Of a stretch of DNA of 64,000 nucleotides, positions 33,011-44,941 are shown piece by piece. Under the pieces are notes generated by a model. That model had not been told where the DNA came from, made no database searches, and saw nothing but the letters and a program-made list of their open reading frames with translations. Position 1 is the first letter of the stretch. The number at the start of each line of letters is the position of its first letter. The position numbers were made by a program, and so were the translations under genes. Source of the stretch: Trema orientale (Eukaryota; Streptophyta; Magnoliopsida; Rosales; Cannabaceae); contig JXTC01000360.1 in NCBI GenBank assembly GCA_002914845.1, positions 1-64,000 on the forward strand, written 5' to 3'.

Positions 33011-34440
33011 AAACCAAAATTCTAAGCACCAAAACTTGACCTAACCATGATTTAGTTCGACTCTCAAAACTTGTCTCAAAGATTTTACATAGTATAAAGC
33101 TCAAGGAAAAATTTTGAACATAGTAAAGTCTAGAATTTCAATTCAAATGCCAGTGTGATTCCACTATAGATTCCTTGAGTGTGTGTGTGAATAAATAACT
33201 ACATTTAATCATATGCAACTCATATCAGTTTATGCAAATAAGTAAGTTATAATAAATCTCTAGATAGAAATATATGAACTCTATAGGCCTATTTTTCATA
33301 CTACTATCTACTAATGTAGACTAACATTGCACAAAGATCATTTGGACTTTATTAAGCTAGTAATGTAAGACTAAGTTAATAGTAAGGATAATGGATATTT
33401 TCGTAGCTCAAATCACCCTAAGTATATAAATTATTCTGGGATCTTTCGCTTCACTTGAACACTCCAAGTAAGACCCCCAAACTTATTTTTCAATCATTTT
33501 CTTCACTCGATTCAATTCCTTTTTTTTTATTTCTTTGAAATACTATGACCCCAAACTTATGATTTTTCATGTTTCCTTTTTTTTTTTTCTTTTCATTTTA
33601 CTTCATTTTTTTTTCACAATGCTATAGTACTTTCTTCTTTATTTCTTTCATAACCCTTCATAATAATTTTTCTCAACACCACCCTTCCTCTCAAATTGTC
33701 ACATAACTTAAAATATATTCAACAAAGATCACATGTGATATTAGGCACAAGGTAAAATGTTGAAAACTATCTAAAGCTAGGCTAAAAATATGTTTGTCAA
33801 AGAAAAGGTCAATATAGGCTCAAAGGAGTATACTGTGGATATAAGTGTCAATAGTAGGCTTAAAAGGCTCAAACGATCCAAAGATGGCCTAAATCATATC
33901 TCTAATGCAATGTAGTCTAGTATTTTACCTCACATGATAATCAAACATATTCTAGAGTTTATTGATGAGATTTCAAAGATGTACATAATCCACATAAACT
34001 TTATCTAAGTAAGTAAAATAATTAAATGCAACTGTCTATGTGCTCAAAATATTCAAAGAATCATAAATAAAATCAAACTAATACAAAATCAAACACATAG
34101 ATAAAAACAGCATTCATCATTTTTCCAAGAATCTTATTCAGCTAAATCATGGTTTTATCATCAGTATTTGACAATCAAACTAGGTCATAAAAACAAAACT
34201 AAAAATGTTTTTTTTTCTTACAATTTTTTTGATTTCTTTCAATTTGAAAATTTTTTGACACCTTACTCCTAAACTTAAAATTAACATTATCCTCAATGTT
34301 AAAAAATAAAAGAGAAGGTAAAAGAAAACTCTCTCGAATTTACACAACAGGTGGAGACCTCTGGTTGAGTCGTTGAAATCTACATATCGACCCCCAAACT
34401 TATACAAGAACCTGAGACACACAAAAACAAAACAAACTAA
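33011..34440 (-). other. F3 internal non-coding 3' region
   Basis: It shares blocks with the F2 and F4 internal regions: ctactaatgtag, acccccaaactta, aacaccacccttcctctca and aggctcaaacgatccaaagatgg. No coding motif. Confidence 0.65.
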
Positions 34441-34737
34441 CTAAACTAAATCTAAGTAAGAATAAAAATAAAAAAATACCAAGAAAAAAAAAATAAAAAT
34501 GAAAATATGGGCTGCATCCCAATAAGCTCTTATTTTATAGTCATCATCCAGACTCTTCAACAGCATATTCATGGCGTTCTCATAAGCATCACCCATGAAC
34601 ACATATCGACAATGGGAGTGCAAGGGCTTAGGCTTAAGTATTGGAAAGTTTTGGATGGATAGCAATGATCTAAGAAATTCCTTCTTAAGTTTCTTAAATT
34701 TCGGCTTTCTCCCATAAACATAACTTGTTAAAGCTAT
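34441..34737 (-). pseudogene. F3 gag-pol linker-type fragment
   Basis: The minus strand reads YGRKPKFKKLKKEFL, then SIQNFPILKPKPLHSHCRYV and FMGD (34737-34590). The L-x-L-KPLPSHLKYxFLGD motif is a hallmark between protease and reverse transcriptase in Athila-like gypsy elements. Here it follows gag without pol behind it and runs into a low-complexity tail. Broken and partial. Confidence 0.55.
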
Positions 34738-35082
34738 TGATGTGTTTATATTTATTATATTATTAGTATACCTTTTCAGCTTAATTTTGTGCTTAATTAT
34801 TATATTTCTTGAAGTCTTTATTTTAATTTGCGATATTTTGTTAAATTGGGCAAGTTGTGAATGGAGTATGCAAAAGAGAGGTTAAGGTGGCATTTTTATA
34901 AAAGAATTAGAGAATGGATCTGAAGAAAAGCTGAATCTCATTTAGCTTGTTAAATGGAGGCCCATGTTTAAAGTCCAACTCATAAGATCTAAAGTCCGTA
35001 GCAGAAGCTTCATGTGGACCAAGTTTCAAGTAATGGCCCAATTTATTTTCAACGACTGGAAATGTTCAATGTTGCATATACG

Positions 35083-36647
35083 TGTTAGTTAGAATGTGCA
35101 ACTATAACATCATACACTCCCGTGCAAGTGTACACGGTCACAAGAAATATAGAGATGGAAATAAAATGAGTGTCGAACCCACAGGGATTGATTTCTAAGT
35201 CTAAGCTAAGTATTAAAATTATCTCAATTCTAACTTTATCCAAACAACCAAAATATAGATTTTGTAGAAATAAAATAAAATAAACTAAATTATCATACAA
35301 ATGAATAAAAGATAAATTAATAACAAAAATGTCTAGGTTTACTAATTCCTCAACCTTCCTTAAAATACACAATCTTCTAATTTCTCTCTTACATTATTTA
35401 ATCAACTAGAGTTGTCAACCGAGAATTCGAATGTATTTACAAACTCCTTTTCAAGACATAAGTGAAAATATATAGACAAGCTAATATGTTACTCCTAACA
35501 TAAATTGACTAGATTCATTAAGTTTGGAAATTCCCACACAAGGATGCATAAGTCACATAGCTATATTCCTATCCTATACAAACTTACCCCAAACTAGGTA
35601 ATCTTATGTTGTTCTACCTAGGTCCAAACCTAAATTCCCCTGCACAAGTTCATAAAGGTTTCACTCAACAATCTATTTAGTGATCAATTAAATAGAAGCA
35701 ATAATCACAAGGTAAAACAAATAACTCAACAAAAGATTTAATTAATACAATAGAAGAGAAATAGACAAAATATTCAATGTTGGTTCATATAGTAAAACCA
35801 GACAAAGAAATATTTAGTTCATAATATAAATTGAGAACAACAACATTATAATCCAATGAATTCAAGAAATAGAAAATCAAAGAGAGAACAGTTAAAGAAT
35901 TCCCTCTTAGAAGAGAAGGTATTCATGGAGGTTGTCAAGCTCCTTCTCCAAGCTTAGTTCTTGCTCCCTTGAATCTTCCATCTAGAATTTGCTCTCAACT
36001 ATAATACTCTCTTAATATAAAAAATACAAGGAAAAGCTCTCAAGAAAATGAAAAGAAAAAGTTAAGAACAAACTATGATGTTGATGTTGATGAGAGAATC
36101 AAGAAATGGAATTGGTGAGCATGTATTCATCTTCTTCTTCCTCTTCTTCCTCTCCTTCCATGGCTGCCATTCTCTCCTTCTCTCTATCCCAACATGCCTC
36201 TTTGAACCCCAAAGATAGGATTTTAAAGAGGAGGCTCGTACAAACCTAAGACAGATTGAATTTGGACCCTCAGATCGTCAAAAAGTTGATCTCGGCCATC
36301 AATTATTGACTCAGGACGCAGGGAGTGGCACTGCGGCACCAAAAGTTCCCGAGACTTGGCTTTGCGGCGCCACTTTTGGCGCCCCAGCGCCACTTTCCCA
36401 CTGGTTTGGCGTCTCGACTTCCCGGGTGCGCCATTTCTTCATTTGACGTCTAATTTGCCTCATTTTCATTGCATTACGACCATATTAGATTGAACTTCAA
36501 TTCTAATAGTTTGAAAAACCCATTTGTGAGTCACAAATTCACCTCATTTTGCATCAAACACCTTTATTTCATTCTCCAATCAACATAAATAAACAAAACA
36601 TCAAAACAACATTAGTACTAGATAACTCTAGTTTTATGGACTTAACA
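35083..36647 (-). repeat. F1 3' LTR
   Basis: 1,565 bp. Compared with the 5' LTR it lacks one GC-rich repeat unit near 36325 and about 60 bp near 36611. TATA-like CTTTAAAA at 36221-36228, GC-rich modules at 36325-36430. Confidence 0.9.
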
Positions 36648-36660
36648 CACCCCCAAACTT
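36648..36660 (-). other. F1 polypurine tract
   Basis: Minus strand AAGTTTGGGGGTG abutting TGTTAAGTCC; CTCGAGGACTAG lies just upstream at 36673-36684. Confidence 0.85.
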
Positions 36661-38104
36661 AAGATTTTTCTAGTCCTCGAGCAAAAGAAAAAGAAAAACA
36701 CCTAGAAGCACACAAAAGGTATTATGCCGACACTGATGATTTCCAATTGGTTCCTCAATACTCACATAATAACATAACTTAAAGAAAAGTACAAATATTG
36801 GCTAGGTATTAAGAATAACTCAAGAGCACATCCCATTTCAAATTAGATTTTCTGTGTGTGTATGTATGCCTTTCTCCTATCATTGTGTAAAATCCGGATA
36901 AGTTTATGCAAACATTTATTAAGCACAAAATCTCAAAGGTAACAATCAAGTTCCATAAGTATACTTTTCAAATCTATCTCCACTAATGTAGATAAATATA
37001 ACACCAAGGATCAAAAGATCTTCATTAAGGTTGTAATGTGGGCTTAGGTGAAGGTATGATGTTTTGGACAAAGTAACTCAAATCACCCTTAAGTACATTA
37101 ACTATAGGACTCATGTAGAGCTATTCTTTCACATACCAAGTAATACGGTAATAAAATCAAAATTTCTTTTTCTTCCATCAACACATAGTCAAATACTTAT
37201 TCTTTTTTTTTTTTTAGTTGAGCTGCACACACCCAAACTTATTTTCTTTCATGAACAAGTGTGTAACTTTTTTTTTCTTTTTACAATCTCACTCCACCCA
37301 TCCTCCCATAATATAGCATAGCTCAAAATAATTCAATAAAAATAATCAATATGCTCAACGGATAAAGGTTGAATGATATTATTTTAGGCTAGGCTAATGT
37401 GTATGTGGCTGAAAAAGAAAAGGCTTTACAAAGCTAAAAATCGATGTACTAGGGATAGAATGTATCAATGGTTAGCTTGAAATCCTCGAACAGTCCAAAG
37501 ATTACCTAAATCATTTCCTTGGTGAAATGCTATCTAGGATTTCGCCTCGATAGATTATCAAGCAAATTCTAGCACTTGTGAGATAATAAAAATTTATATT
37601 CACATAAATATTCTTTAGATTCACCCACAAATCAAAGATAAAGGCATTATGCTCAATATAGACTTTCACAATCAAAACGGAACTAACACAAGAATTATCC
37701 ATAAGAATAAGCCAATATCCACATATTTCAAAAAGTTATGCACCAATTCACCCAAGATTATTTTCATTAGAACTAGGTAATCACCAAAGAAAGCACAAAA
37801 TACCTCTACTTATTCAAGCAAATAATCACACAACAAGGAAAATAAATGCACAATAACAAACAAACTAACAAAAGCACAATCCAACAAGGTTTACTCCCTT
37901 CCTCAAACTTAGCATGTAAAATATAAGAAAATTAAAGAACAAAAGAATGAGTTTAGGGATACTCCTCTCGTTGGCATATAGCCATGAAGCTTGATCTCCT
38001 TGAAGTGGCACCAACTCCTTGGTTTGCACAAAATACGAACATGGAAAATAACACACAAACATGAAAAAGTTAACACTTAGGTTGCCTCCCAAGAAGTGCT
38101 TGAG
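36661..38104 (-). other. F1 internal non-coding 3' region
   Basis: Shares the ctccactaatgtagat, aaagattacctaaatcatttcc and cctcgagcaaaag blocks with the other gag-only families. No protein motif. Confidence 0.7.
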
Positions 38105-38764
38105 TTATCGTCTTCGGCTTGACTCAACTGAACGCTCATCAAAGAGCGGTTGTCGCTCATAAAGTGTGGCATACATCACCACGAATGGGTCTTTGAGGTA
38201 ATGGTCCTCAAGCATAACCAAGTATAGACAATAGTTGCTTATAATTCCAAAATGGCTTGATTTCAAATGATCGGCTTCAAAGGGAAATTTTACCTTCGGT
38301 TCAAGCTTGTAGAGAGTGTAGTGTTGAGATGGTGGCTCTAATAGCAAATAAGACTCCATTGGTGGTATGCTTGTATAGACCAACGATGCGGCCAAATCAT
38401 TGATCTCTTGGACTTCCTCAACCACCAATATATCTTGTGACTCTTCTTCTTCAAGTTTTCTTGAAGACTCTTCAAAATAGAAACATTCCAAATCAAACTT
38501 TGCCATGTCCTCCATCATTTGATAGGCTTTATTTTCGGGTCTCTCTTCACAAATTGGGAAGCCATATCTATTTTGAACCCAACTCTTACTTGTAGGATTC
38601 AAACCTTTCATAAACACTTGGAGTTGGTACCACTTCGGCAATTCGTGGTCGGGTTCTCTACTAAGCTTTATCTTGAATCTTTTCCAAGCCATGTGTAAAG
38701 GTTCCAAGCCATGTTGGGAAAATATTGTGAGGTTTTGGTGAAATCTTACCTTAGCAAGCATCAT
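38105..38764 (-). CDS. F1 gag-like protein (219 residues), intact
   Basis: The frame is open from 38773; the first ATG is at 38764. N-terminal half: AWKRFKIKLSREPDHELPKW, then YQLQVFMKGLNP, the gag (capsid-like) pattern W-x-RFK…LP-W-x-QxQxFxxGLNP of Athila-type elements. Middle: AYQMMEDMAKFD, then an acidic stretch (KLEEEESQDILVVEEVQEIN). C-terminal: YLVMLEDHYLKDPFVVMYAT, then LYERQPLFDER, resembling the tail seen in F2 and F4. No zinc knuckle, protease or polymerase. It would package element RNA, with enzymes coming from elsewhere. The absence of stops contrasts with every other gag copy in the window. Confidence 0.75.
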   Translation of the reverse strand: MMLAKVRFHQNLTIFSQHGLEPLHMAWKRFKIKLSREPDHELPKWYQLQVFMKGLNPTSKSWVQNRYGFPICEERPENKAYQMMEDMAKFDLECFYFEESSRKLEEEESQDILVVEEVQEINDLAASLVYTSIPPMESYLLLEPPSQHYTLYKLEPKVKFPFEADHLKSSHFGIISNYCLYLVMLEDHYLKDPFVVMYATLYERQPLFDERSVESSRRR

Positions 38765-38847
38765 TAACCTCACATAGAAACAAAAAAAAGTTTGAAGTAA
38801 AATTAGAATTGATTGGTATTAATATTAACAAAGAAATAGTGTTTCAA

Positions 38848-38865
38848 TCTCCGGCAACGGCGCCA
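38848..38865 (-). other. F1 primer-binding site, tRNA-Asp type
   Basis: The plus strand reads tctccggcaacggcgcca, one mismatch from the tRNA-Asp tail; six bases separate it from the LTR. Confidence 0.9.
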
Positions 38866-38871
38866 AAAACT

Positions 38872-40520
38872 TGTTGGTTAGAACGTGCAACTATAAAATC
38901 AAACACTCCCGTGCAAGTGCACACGGTCACAAGTAATATAGATATGGAAGTAAAATGAGTGTCGAACCCACATGGATTAATTTCTAAGTCTAAGCTAAGT
39001 ATTAAAATAATCTCAATTCTAACTTTATCCAAACAACTGAAATATAGATTTTGAAAAAATAAAATAAAAGAAACTAAATTATTATGCAAATGAATAAAAG
39101 ATAAATCAATAAGAAAAATGTCTAGGTTTACTAATTCTCCAACCTTCATTAAAATACATAATCTCTAAATTTCCCTCTTATATTAATTAATCAACTAGAG
39201 TTGTCAACCGAAAATTCGAATGTATTCACAAACTCCTTTTCAAAACATAAGTGAAAATATCTAAATAAGCTAATATGTTACTCCTAACATAAATTGACTA
39301 GATTCATTAAGTTTGGTAATTCCCACACAAGGTTGCACAAATCAGATAGGTATATTCCTATCCTATGCAAACTTACACCAAACTAGGTAATCTTATGTTA
39401 TTCTACCTATGTCCAAACCTAAATTCCCCTTCCCAAGATCATAAAGGCTTCACTCAATAATCTATTTAGTGATCAATTAAATAGAAACAATAAGCATAAG
39501 ATAAAACAAACAACTCAACAATAGATTTAATTAATACAATAGAAGAGAAATAAACAAAATATTCAAGGTTGGTTCATATAGTAAAGCTAGACAAAGAAAT
39601 ATTAAGTTCATAATATAAATTGAGAACAACAACATTATAATCCAATGAATTCAAGAAATACAAAATCAAAGAGAGAATAGTTAAAGGATTCCCCCTTAGA
39701 AGAGCTTGAAGGTGTTCATGGAAGTTGTCAAGCTCCTTCTCCAAGCTTAGTTCTTGCTCCCTTGAATCCTCCCTCTAGAATTTGCTCTCAACTATACTAC
39801 TCTCTAAATATGAAAAATACAAGGAAAAGCTCTCAAGAAAATGAAAAAAAAAAAAAGCTAAGAACAAATTATGATGTTGATGTTGATGAGAAAATCAAGA
39901 AATGGAGTAGGTGAGCATGTACTCATCTTCTTCTTCCTCTTCTTCCTCTCCTTCCATGGTGGCCATTCTCTCCTTCTCTCTATCCCAACATGTCTCTTTG
40001 AACCCCAAAGACAGGATTTTAAAGAGGAGGCTCGTGCAAACCTAAGACAGACTGAATTTGGATCCTTGGAATGTCAAAAAGTTGATCTCGGCCATTAATT
40101 ATTGACTCAGGACGCAAGGAGTGGCGCCACGGCGCCATTTTTGGTGCTACGGCACCAAAAGTTCCCGAGACTTGGCGCTGCAGCGCCACTTTTGGCGCCC
40201 CAGTGCCACTTTCCCACTAGTTTGGCGCCTCGACTTTCTGGGTGCGCCATTTCTTCGTTTGACGTCCGATTTGCCTTATTTTCGTTGCATTATGACCGTA
40301 TCGGATTGAACTTCAATTCTATTGGTTTGAAAAAATCATTTGTGAGTCACAAATTTACCTCATTTTGCATCAAACACCTTTGTTTCATTCTCCAATTAAC
40401 ATAAACAAACAAAACATCAAAACAACAAGAAAAACACTTAAAATAACTTAATATAAACAAGAACATAGCAAAACTTAAGGCAAATTAGTACTAGATAACT
40501 CCAGTTTTATGGACTTAACA
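38872..40520 (-). repeat. F1 5' LTR
   Basis: 1,649 bp. TATA-like CTTTAAAA at 40017-40024, GC-rich ~22-bp modules at 40120-40235, ends TGTTAAGTCC…CCAACA. Its first 253 bp on the minus strand (40268-40520) reappear at 41967-42219 through the assembly duplication. Confidence 0.9.
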
Positions 40521-40716
40521 ATACATGAATCAACTAAAAGTCTTAGAAGCCCAATAGACTTTAGTTTTTAAAAAGTTAGTCGTACATGAATTACAAGGAT
40601 AAAGGATATATACGAAGCATTTAATATATTGTTAAATGAATTAATATAAAGTAGTAAAAAAAAAAAAAAGAAAGGGAAACTAAAGACTTTTAGTCAGTTC
40701 ATTAAAAGTACGTTCG

Positions 40717-40730
40717 TATATATATAAACG
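40717..40730 (+). promoter_or_regulatory. TATA box, F3-like solo LTR
   Basis: tatatatataaacg, followed within 30-90 bp by a gagagagaga leader. Repeated at 42416-42429 in the duplicate. Confidence 0.6.
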
Positions 40731-41685
40731 TGAGGAGACTGCAGCGGCAGACACAACAAAGGGAGACCAGCGACGTGCGAGTACAGAAGAGAGAGAGAGA
40801 GAGATTAATAGAGAGAGCAATTGGAGACCAAATTGGAAGAGGAGGCTTGCAATTATTCTCAATCATTCCCTGCTTCGCTCAGATCTCGTTTGTTTTTAGT
40901 TTTTCATTATGTTGCAAATTTTTATTTTTAGTTTTGTTATTTTAGTTATGAACTAAATTAATTTTCTAGGATTGCAATGGAATCTCTGTATGTAGTTTGA
41001 ATTATGATGTTACCTATTTGATTTTACGATTTTAATTTACGAATTGTTTATTTTATCTTGTTCTTAATACTTTTGAGTGCTTGATAACCACTTAAATTGA
41101 TATTGGTAATCTATATAAACTTGAAAAAGGAATTTCAGATTTAGACCTAGATAGAATAACACATGATCATGATTAGATGAGTTTATATAGGATAGGAATA
41201 TACCTACATAACATGTGCAATTATTGAAAGACCGTACTCTTAATGAATCTTTTCTTAATTTAATTCACATAGGAATATAGTGAGTTAATTAGAGAAGATA
41301 TTTCTACATGACTATCGGAAGAAGCTTATAGATACACAAGGGTTCTTGATTGACAATTCGGGTTAAATAGTAATTCAAAGATGATAACTAGTAATTTAAT
41401 CATACGTAGAGTGAAAGCTGTAATCCTAGGTTTATTTTCATTGGTGATTTGATACAATTACTTGCACTCTTTAATTTTATTTTATTTATTTTATTGTTTT
41501 CTTTTAATTCAAATTTTAATTTTAGAATTTTTAATTTGATTGTTTGGATAAAATGATAACTAGTCTAGGTTAGTACTTAATAAGTTATAGCAATTTCTCC
41601 GTGGGAATGATATCTTTATTCATCACTTTATTACTTGTTCGATACGTGCGCTTGCATATAAAAATCCATAACAGTTATCAAGCAT

Positions 41686-41965
41686 TGTTTTGGTAATGGG
41701 AAAAAACGTTTAGTCGTTGGAAATAAACGCCCAGTACCAAATTAACATTCATAATTACCTCCTATTAACTAACCTAGCAAGTCTAGCAAAACTTAAAATT
41801 AACTAGTATAGCGGCAAGAAGGGTCGATCCATAGGTATTGGATTTTAGATTAGTTGTTAAATACCAAAATTATCATAATCTAATTTCATCTAGGCATCAA
41901 AACTAAATGAATTTAAAATAAAATGAATAAAAATAAAGATAAAAGAATTACGTAAATAAAATATG
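41686..41965 (-). repeat. F4 LTR fragment in first copy of the duplication
   Basis: Same as 43385-43664; the LTR breaks off at the N. Confidence 0.85.
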
Positions 41966-43384
41966 NGATTTGCCTTATTTTCATTGCATTATGACCGTAT
42001 CGGATTGAACTTCAATTCTATTGGTTTGAAAAAATCATTTGTGAGTCACAAATTCACCTCATTTTGCATCAAACACCTTTTTTTCATTCTCCAATTAACA
42101 TAAGCAAACAAAACATCAAAACAACAAGAAAAACACTTAAAACAACTTAATATAAACAAGAACATAGCAAAACTTAAGGCAAATTAGTACTAGATAACTC
42201 CAGTTTTATGGACTTAACAATACATGAATCAACTAAAAGTCTTAGAAGCCCAATAGACTTTAGTTTTTAAAAAGTTAGTCGTACATGAATTACAAGGATA
42301 AAGGATATATACGAAGCATTTAATATATTGTTAAATGAATTAATATAAAGTAGTAAAAAAAAAAAAAAGAAAGGGAAACTAAAGACTTTTAGTCAGTTCA
42401 TTAAAAGTACGTTCGCATATATATAAACGTGAGGAGACTGCAGCGGCAGACACAACAAAGAGAGACCAGCGATGTGCGAGTACAGAAGAGAGAGAGAGAG
42501 AGATTAATAGAGAGAGCAATTGGAGACCAAATTGGAAGAGGAGGCTTGCAATTATTCTCAATCATTCCCTGCTTCGCTCAGATCTCGTTTGTTTTTAGTT
42601 TTTCATTATGTTGCAAATTTTTATTTTTAGTTTTGTTATTTTAGTTATGAACTAAATTAATTTTCTAGGATTGCAATGGGATCTCTGTATGTAGTTTGAA
42701 TTATGATGTTACCTATTTGATTTTACGATTTTAATTTACGAATTATTTATTTTATCTTGTTCTTAATACTTTTGAGTGCTTGATCACCACTTAAATTGAT
42801 ATTGGTAATCTATATAAACTTGAAAAAGGAATTTCAGATTTAGACCTAGATAGAATAACACATGATCATGATTAGATGAGTTTATATAGGATAGGAATAT
42901 ACCTACATAACATGTGCAATTATTGAAAGACCGTACTCTTAATGAATCTTTTCTTAATTTAATTCACATAGGAATATAGTGAGTTAATTAGAGAAGATAT
43001 TTCTACATGACTATCGGAAGAAGCTTATAGATACACAAGGGTTCTTGATTGACAATTCGGGTTAAATAGTAATTCAAAGATGATAACTAGTAATTTAATC
43101 ATACGTAGAGTGAAAGCTGTAATCCTAGGTTTATTTTCATTGGTGATTTGATACAATTACTTGCACTCTTTAATTTTGTTTTATTTATTTTATTGTTTTC
43201 TTTTAATTCAAATTTTAATTTTAGAATTTTTAATTTGATTGTTTGGATAAATTGATAACTAGTCTAGGTTAGTACTTAATAAGTTATAACAATTTCTCCG
43301 TGGGAATGATATCTTTATTCATCACTTTATTACTTGTTCGATACGTGCGCTTGCGTATAAAAATCCATAACAGTTATCAAGCAT

Positions 43385-44926
43385 TGTTTTGGTAATGGGA
43401 AAAAACGTTTAGTCGTTGGAAATAAACGCTCAGTACCAAATTAACATTTATAATTACCTCCTATTAACTAACCTAGCAAGTCTAGCAAAACTTAAAATTA
43501 ACTAGTATAGCGGCAAGAAGGGTCGATCCACAGGTATTGGATTTTAGATTAGTTGTTAAATACCAAAATTATCATAATCTAATTTCATCTAGGCATCAAA
43601 ACTAAATGAATTTAAAATAAAATGAATAAAAATAAAGATAAAAGAATTACGTAAATAAAATATGAAAATTACTATGCACTAATATGCTAAGGACATGATT
43701 TCTCCTAATTATTTCTAAATTCGTCAAATTAAGCAATTATTAGCCTAATTCTATTAAATTCACTAATCAAGAGACCTAATCTAACCTCATTCCCTCTCTC
43801 GAGTGCCGAATGAGATAATATGCCTAAGTACCCAAGTTGATATCTCTATCTAACCCGATTCTCTAAGTACTCATTAAGTTTTAGTCCTTAAGAACTTTTT
43901 AATTTGATTATCTAAGTGTTGATCTCCTTTCGGTCTCACAACAACCTAAACTATGTTTTTCAAGTCCGATTTATGAAATCAAACTCTCTCAAGTATCAAA
44001 ATCATAACCTAAGTTCAACTAATTCATTAGCCACATAAATTAGAGGCAATAAGTAAGGAGAAACATAAATTAATTAAAAAATAGAAAATAAGCCAACAAT
44101 TAACAAACTATGTAAAACAAAGTACAAAAAGGATACATCAAATCCTAAGATAGAGAATCAATCTAAGTATAGTAGAATCCATAGCTAATCTCATAAAGAA
44201 TTTCATAATTCCAAACAAATTATACAATATGCCCAACACAAAATGCAAATGAGATTAGGGTGAGAAAGAGGAAGTGAGAACTCTTTTGTGGAGGTAGAAC
44301 TTCAAGCCTTCAATTCTTCAAGCATCTCTCTTAAGCATCCTCTCCAAATTTCAGCTCCAAAGTTCTCTCTCTCTAGGATTTTTAGCTCTCAAAAATGTAC
44401 CTCCTCTTCCAACTCTCTACACTTTAAGATGGAGGCTAAAGTGTCTATTTAAAGAGCACTAAGATGACCTAAGAAAGGAAAAAATCTAACTATCCATTGG
44501 TGTTAGATCAAGGGCAAAAAATGGCCCTTAAAGTTGGCTAAAAACATGTGGACATGTGGCTGCAAAATAGGGAAAACGCGGCTTCTATGCGTGCTAAAAT
44601 CGCAGTAGCATTGCAGTGTCCGTTTCTGGCACTGCGGTGCCAGCGTTCTGATTCTGAGGCACCGTGGTGCCCTTTTTGAGCACCGCGGCGCCTAGCTGCT
44701 GGTTCAATTGAGCTTTTTTAGCTCTCTTTGATGCTCCGGTCCTCGTTTCAGCTATTAATGGCTTCATAAACTTCTCTTTTTTGGTGTCAAATATACACTA
44801 AGCCTCAGTTTCTTATTTTCTACAATAAAAACACAAAACAACATTAAAACAACACAAATACTTGAGAACTTACAATTATTTAAACTTAGAGAATACTTGA
44901 TTTGTGAGTAAAATACACACTCATCA
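43385..44926 (-). repeat. F4 3' LTR
   Basis: 1,542 bp, minus strand TGATGAGTGTGTATTTTAC…CAAAACA. TATA CTTTAAATAG at 44445-44454; GC-rich palindromic modules (gcactgcggtgcc, gcaccgtggtgcc, gcaccgcggcgcc) at 44600-44700. Confidence 0.9.
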
Positions 44927-44941
44927 AATACCCCCAAACTC
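44927..44941 (-). other. F4 polypurine tract
   Basis: Minus strand GAGTTTGGGGGTATT before the 3' LTR. Confidence 0.85.

Larger units (their letters stand above)
35083..40520 (-). mobile_element. Complete gag-only LTR retrotransposon, family F1
   Basis: Minus-strand order: 5' LTR 38872-40520, primer site 38848-38865, an intact gag-like frame 38764-38105, a non-coding 3' region, polypurine tract 36648-36660, 3' LTR 35083-36647. LTRs start TGTTAAGTCC and end in …AACA. Flanks atacg (35078-35082) and ataca (40521-40525) match at 4 of 5. Only one gene and no pol: a gag-only terminal-repeat element. It has the best-kept primer site and frame of all elements here, so it is the youngest insertion. 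Confidence 0.9.
34738..41673 (+). mobile_element. F3-like solo LTR, plus strand, holding an F1 element
   Basis: Left part 34738-35082 (TGATGTGTTTATATTT…) and right part 40526-41673 (…AAATCCATAACA) are one LTR of about 1.5 kb interrupted by F1. The left part matches the F3 LTR start at 57802 inverted; the right part matches its R/U5 (ttaattcacataggaatatagtg). Flanks gctat (34733-34737) and gttat (41674-41678) form a 5-bp target duplication with one transition. A TATA box lies at 40717-40730. The interval 41967-43372 repeats its right end because of the assembly duplication. Confidence 0.75.
40268..43664 (+). repeat. 1,699-bp tandem duplication joined by a single N
   Basis: 40268-41965 and 41967-43664 align end to end with a constant offset of 1,699 and about 17 substitutions (near 1 percent by eye). 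The copy runs through an F1 LTR end, the F3-like LTR and the start of the F4 LTR without respecting any element boundary. The joint is one N at 41966. Confidence 0.9.

Noticed and set aside
38848..38865. Partial tRNA-Asp gene
   Set aside because: Only the 18-base 3' tail is present, placed six bases from an LTR: a primer-binding site, not a tRNA gene.
40730..40945. 71-codon plus-strand frame, identical at 42429-42644
   Set aside because: Spans the leader just after the solo-LTR TATA box; the second copy is the assembly duplicate, so identity is not evidence of selection.
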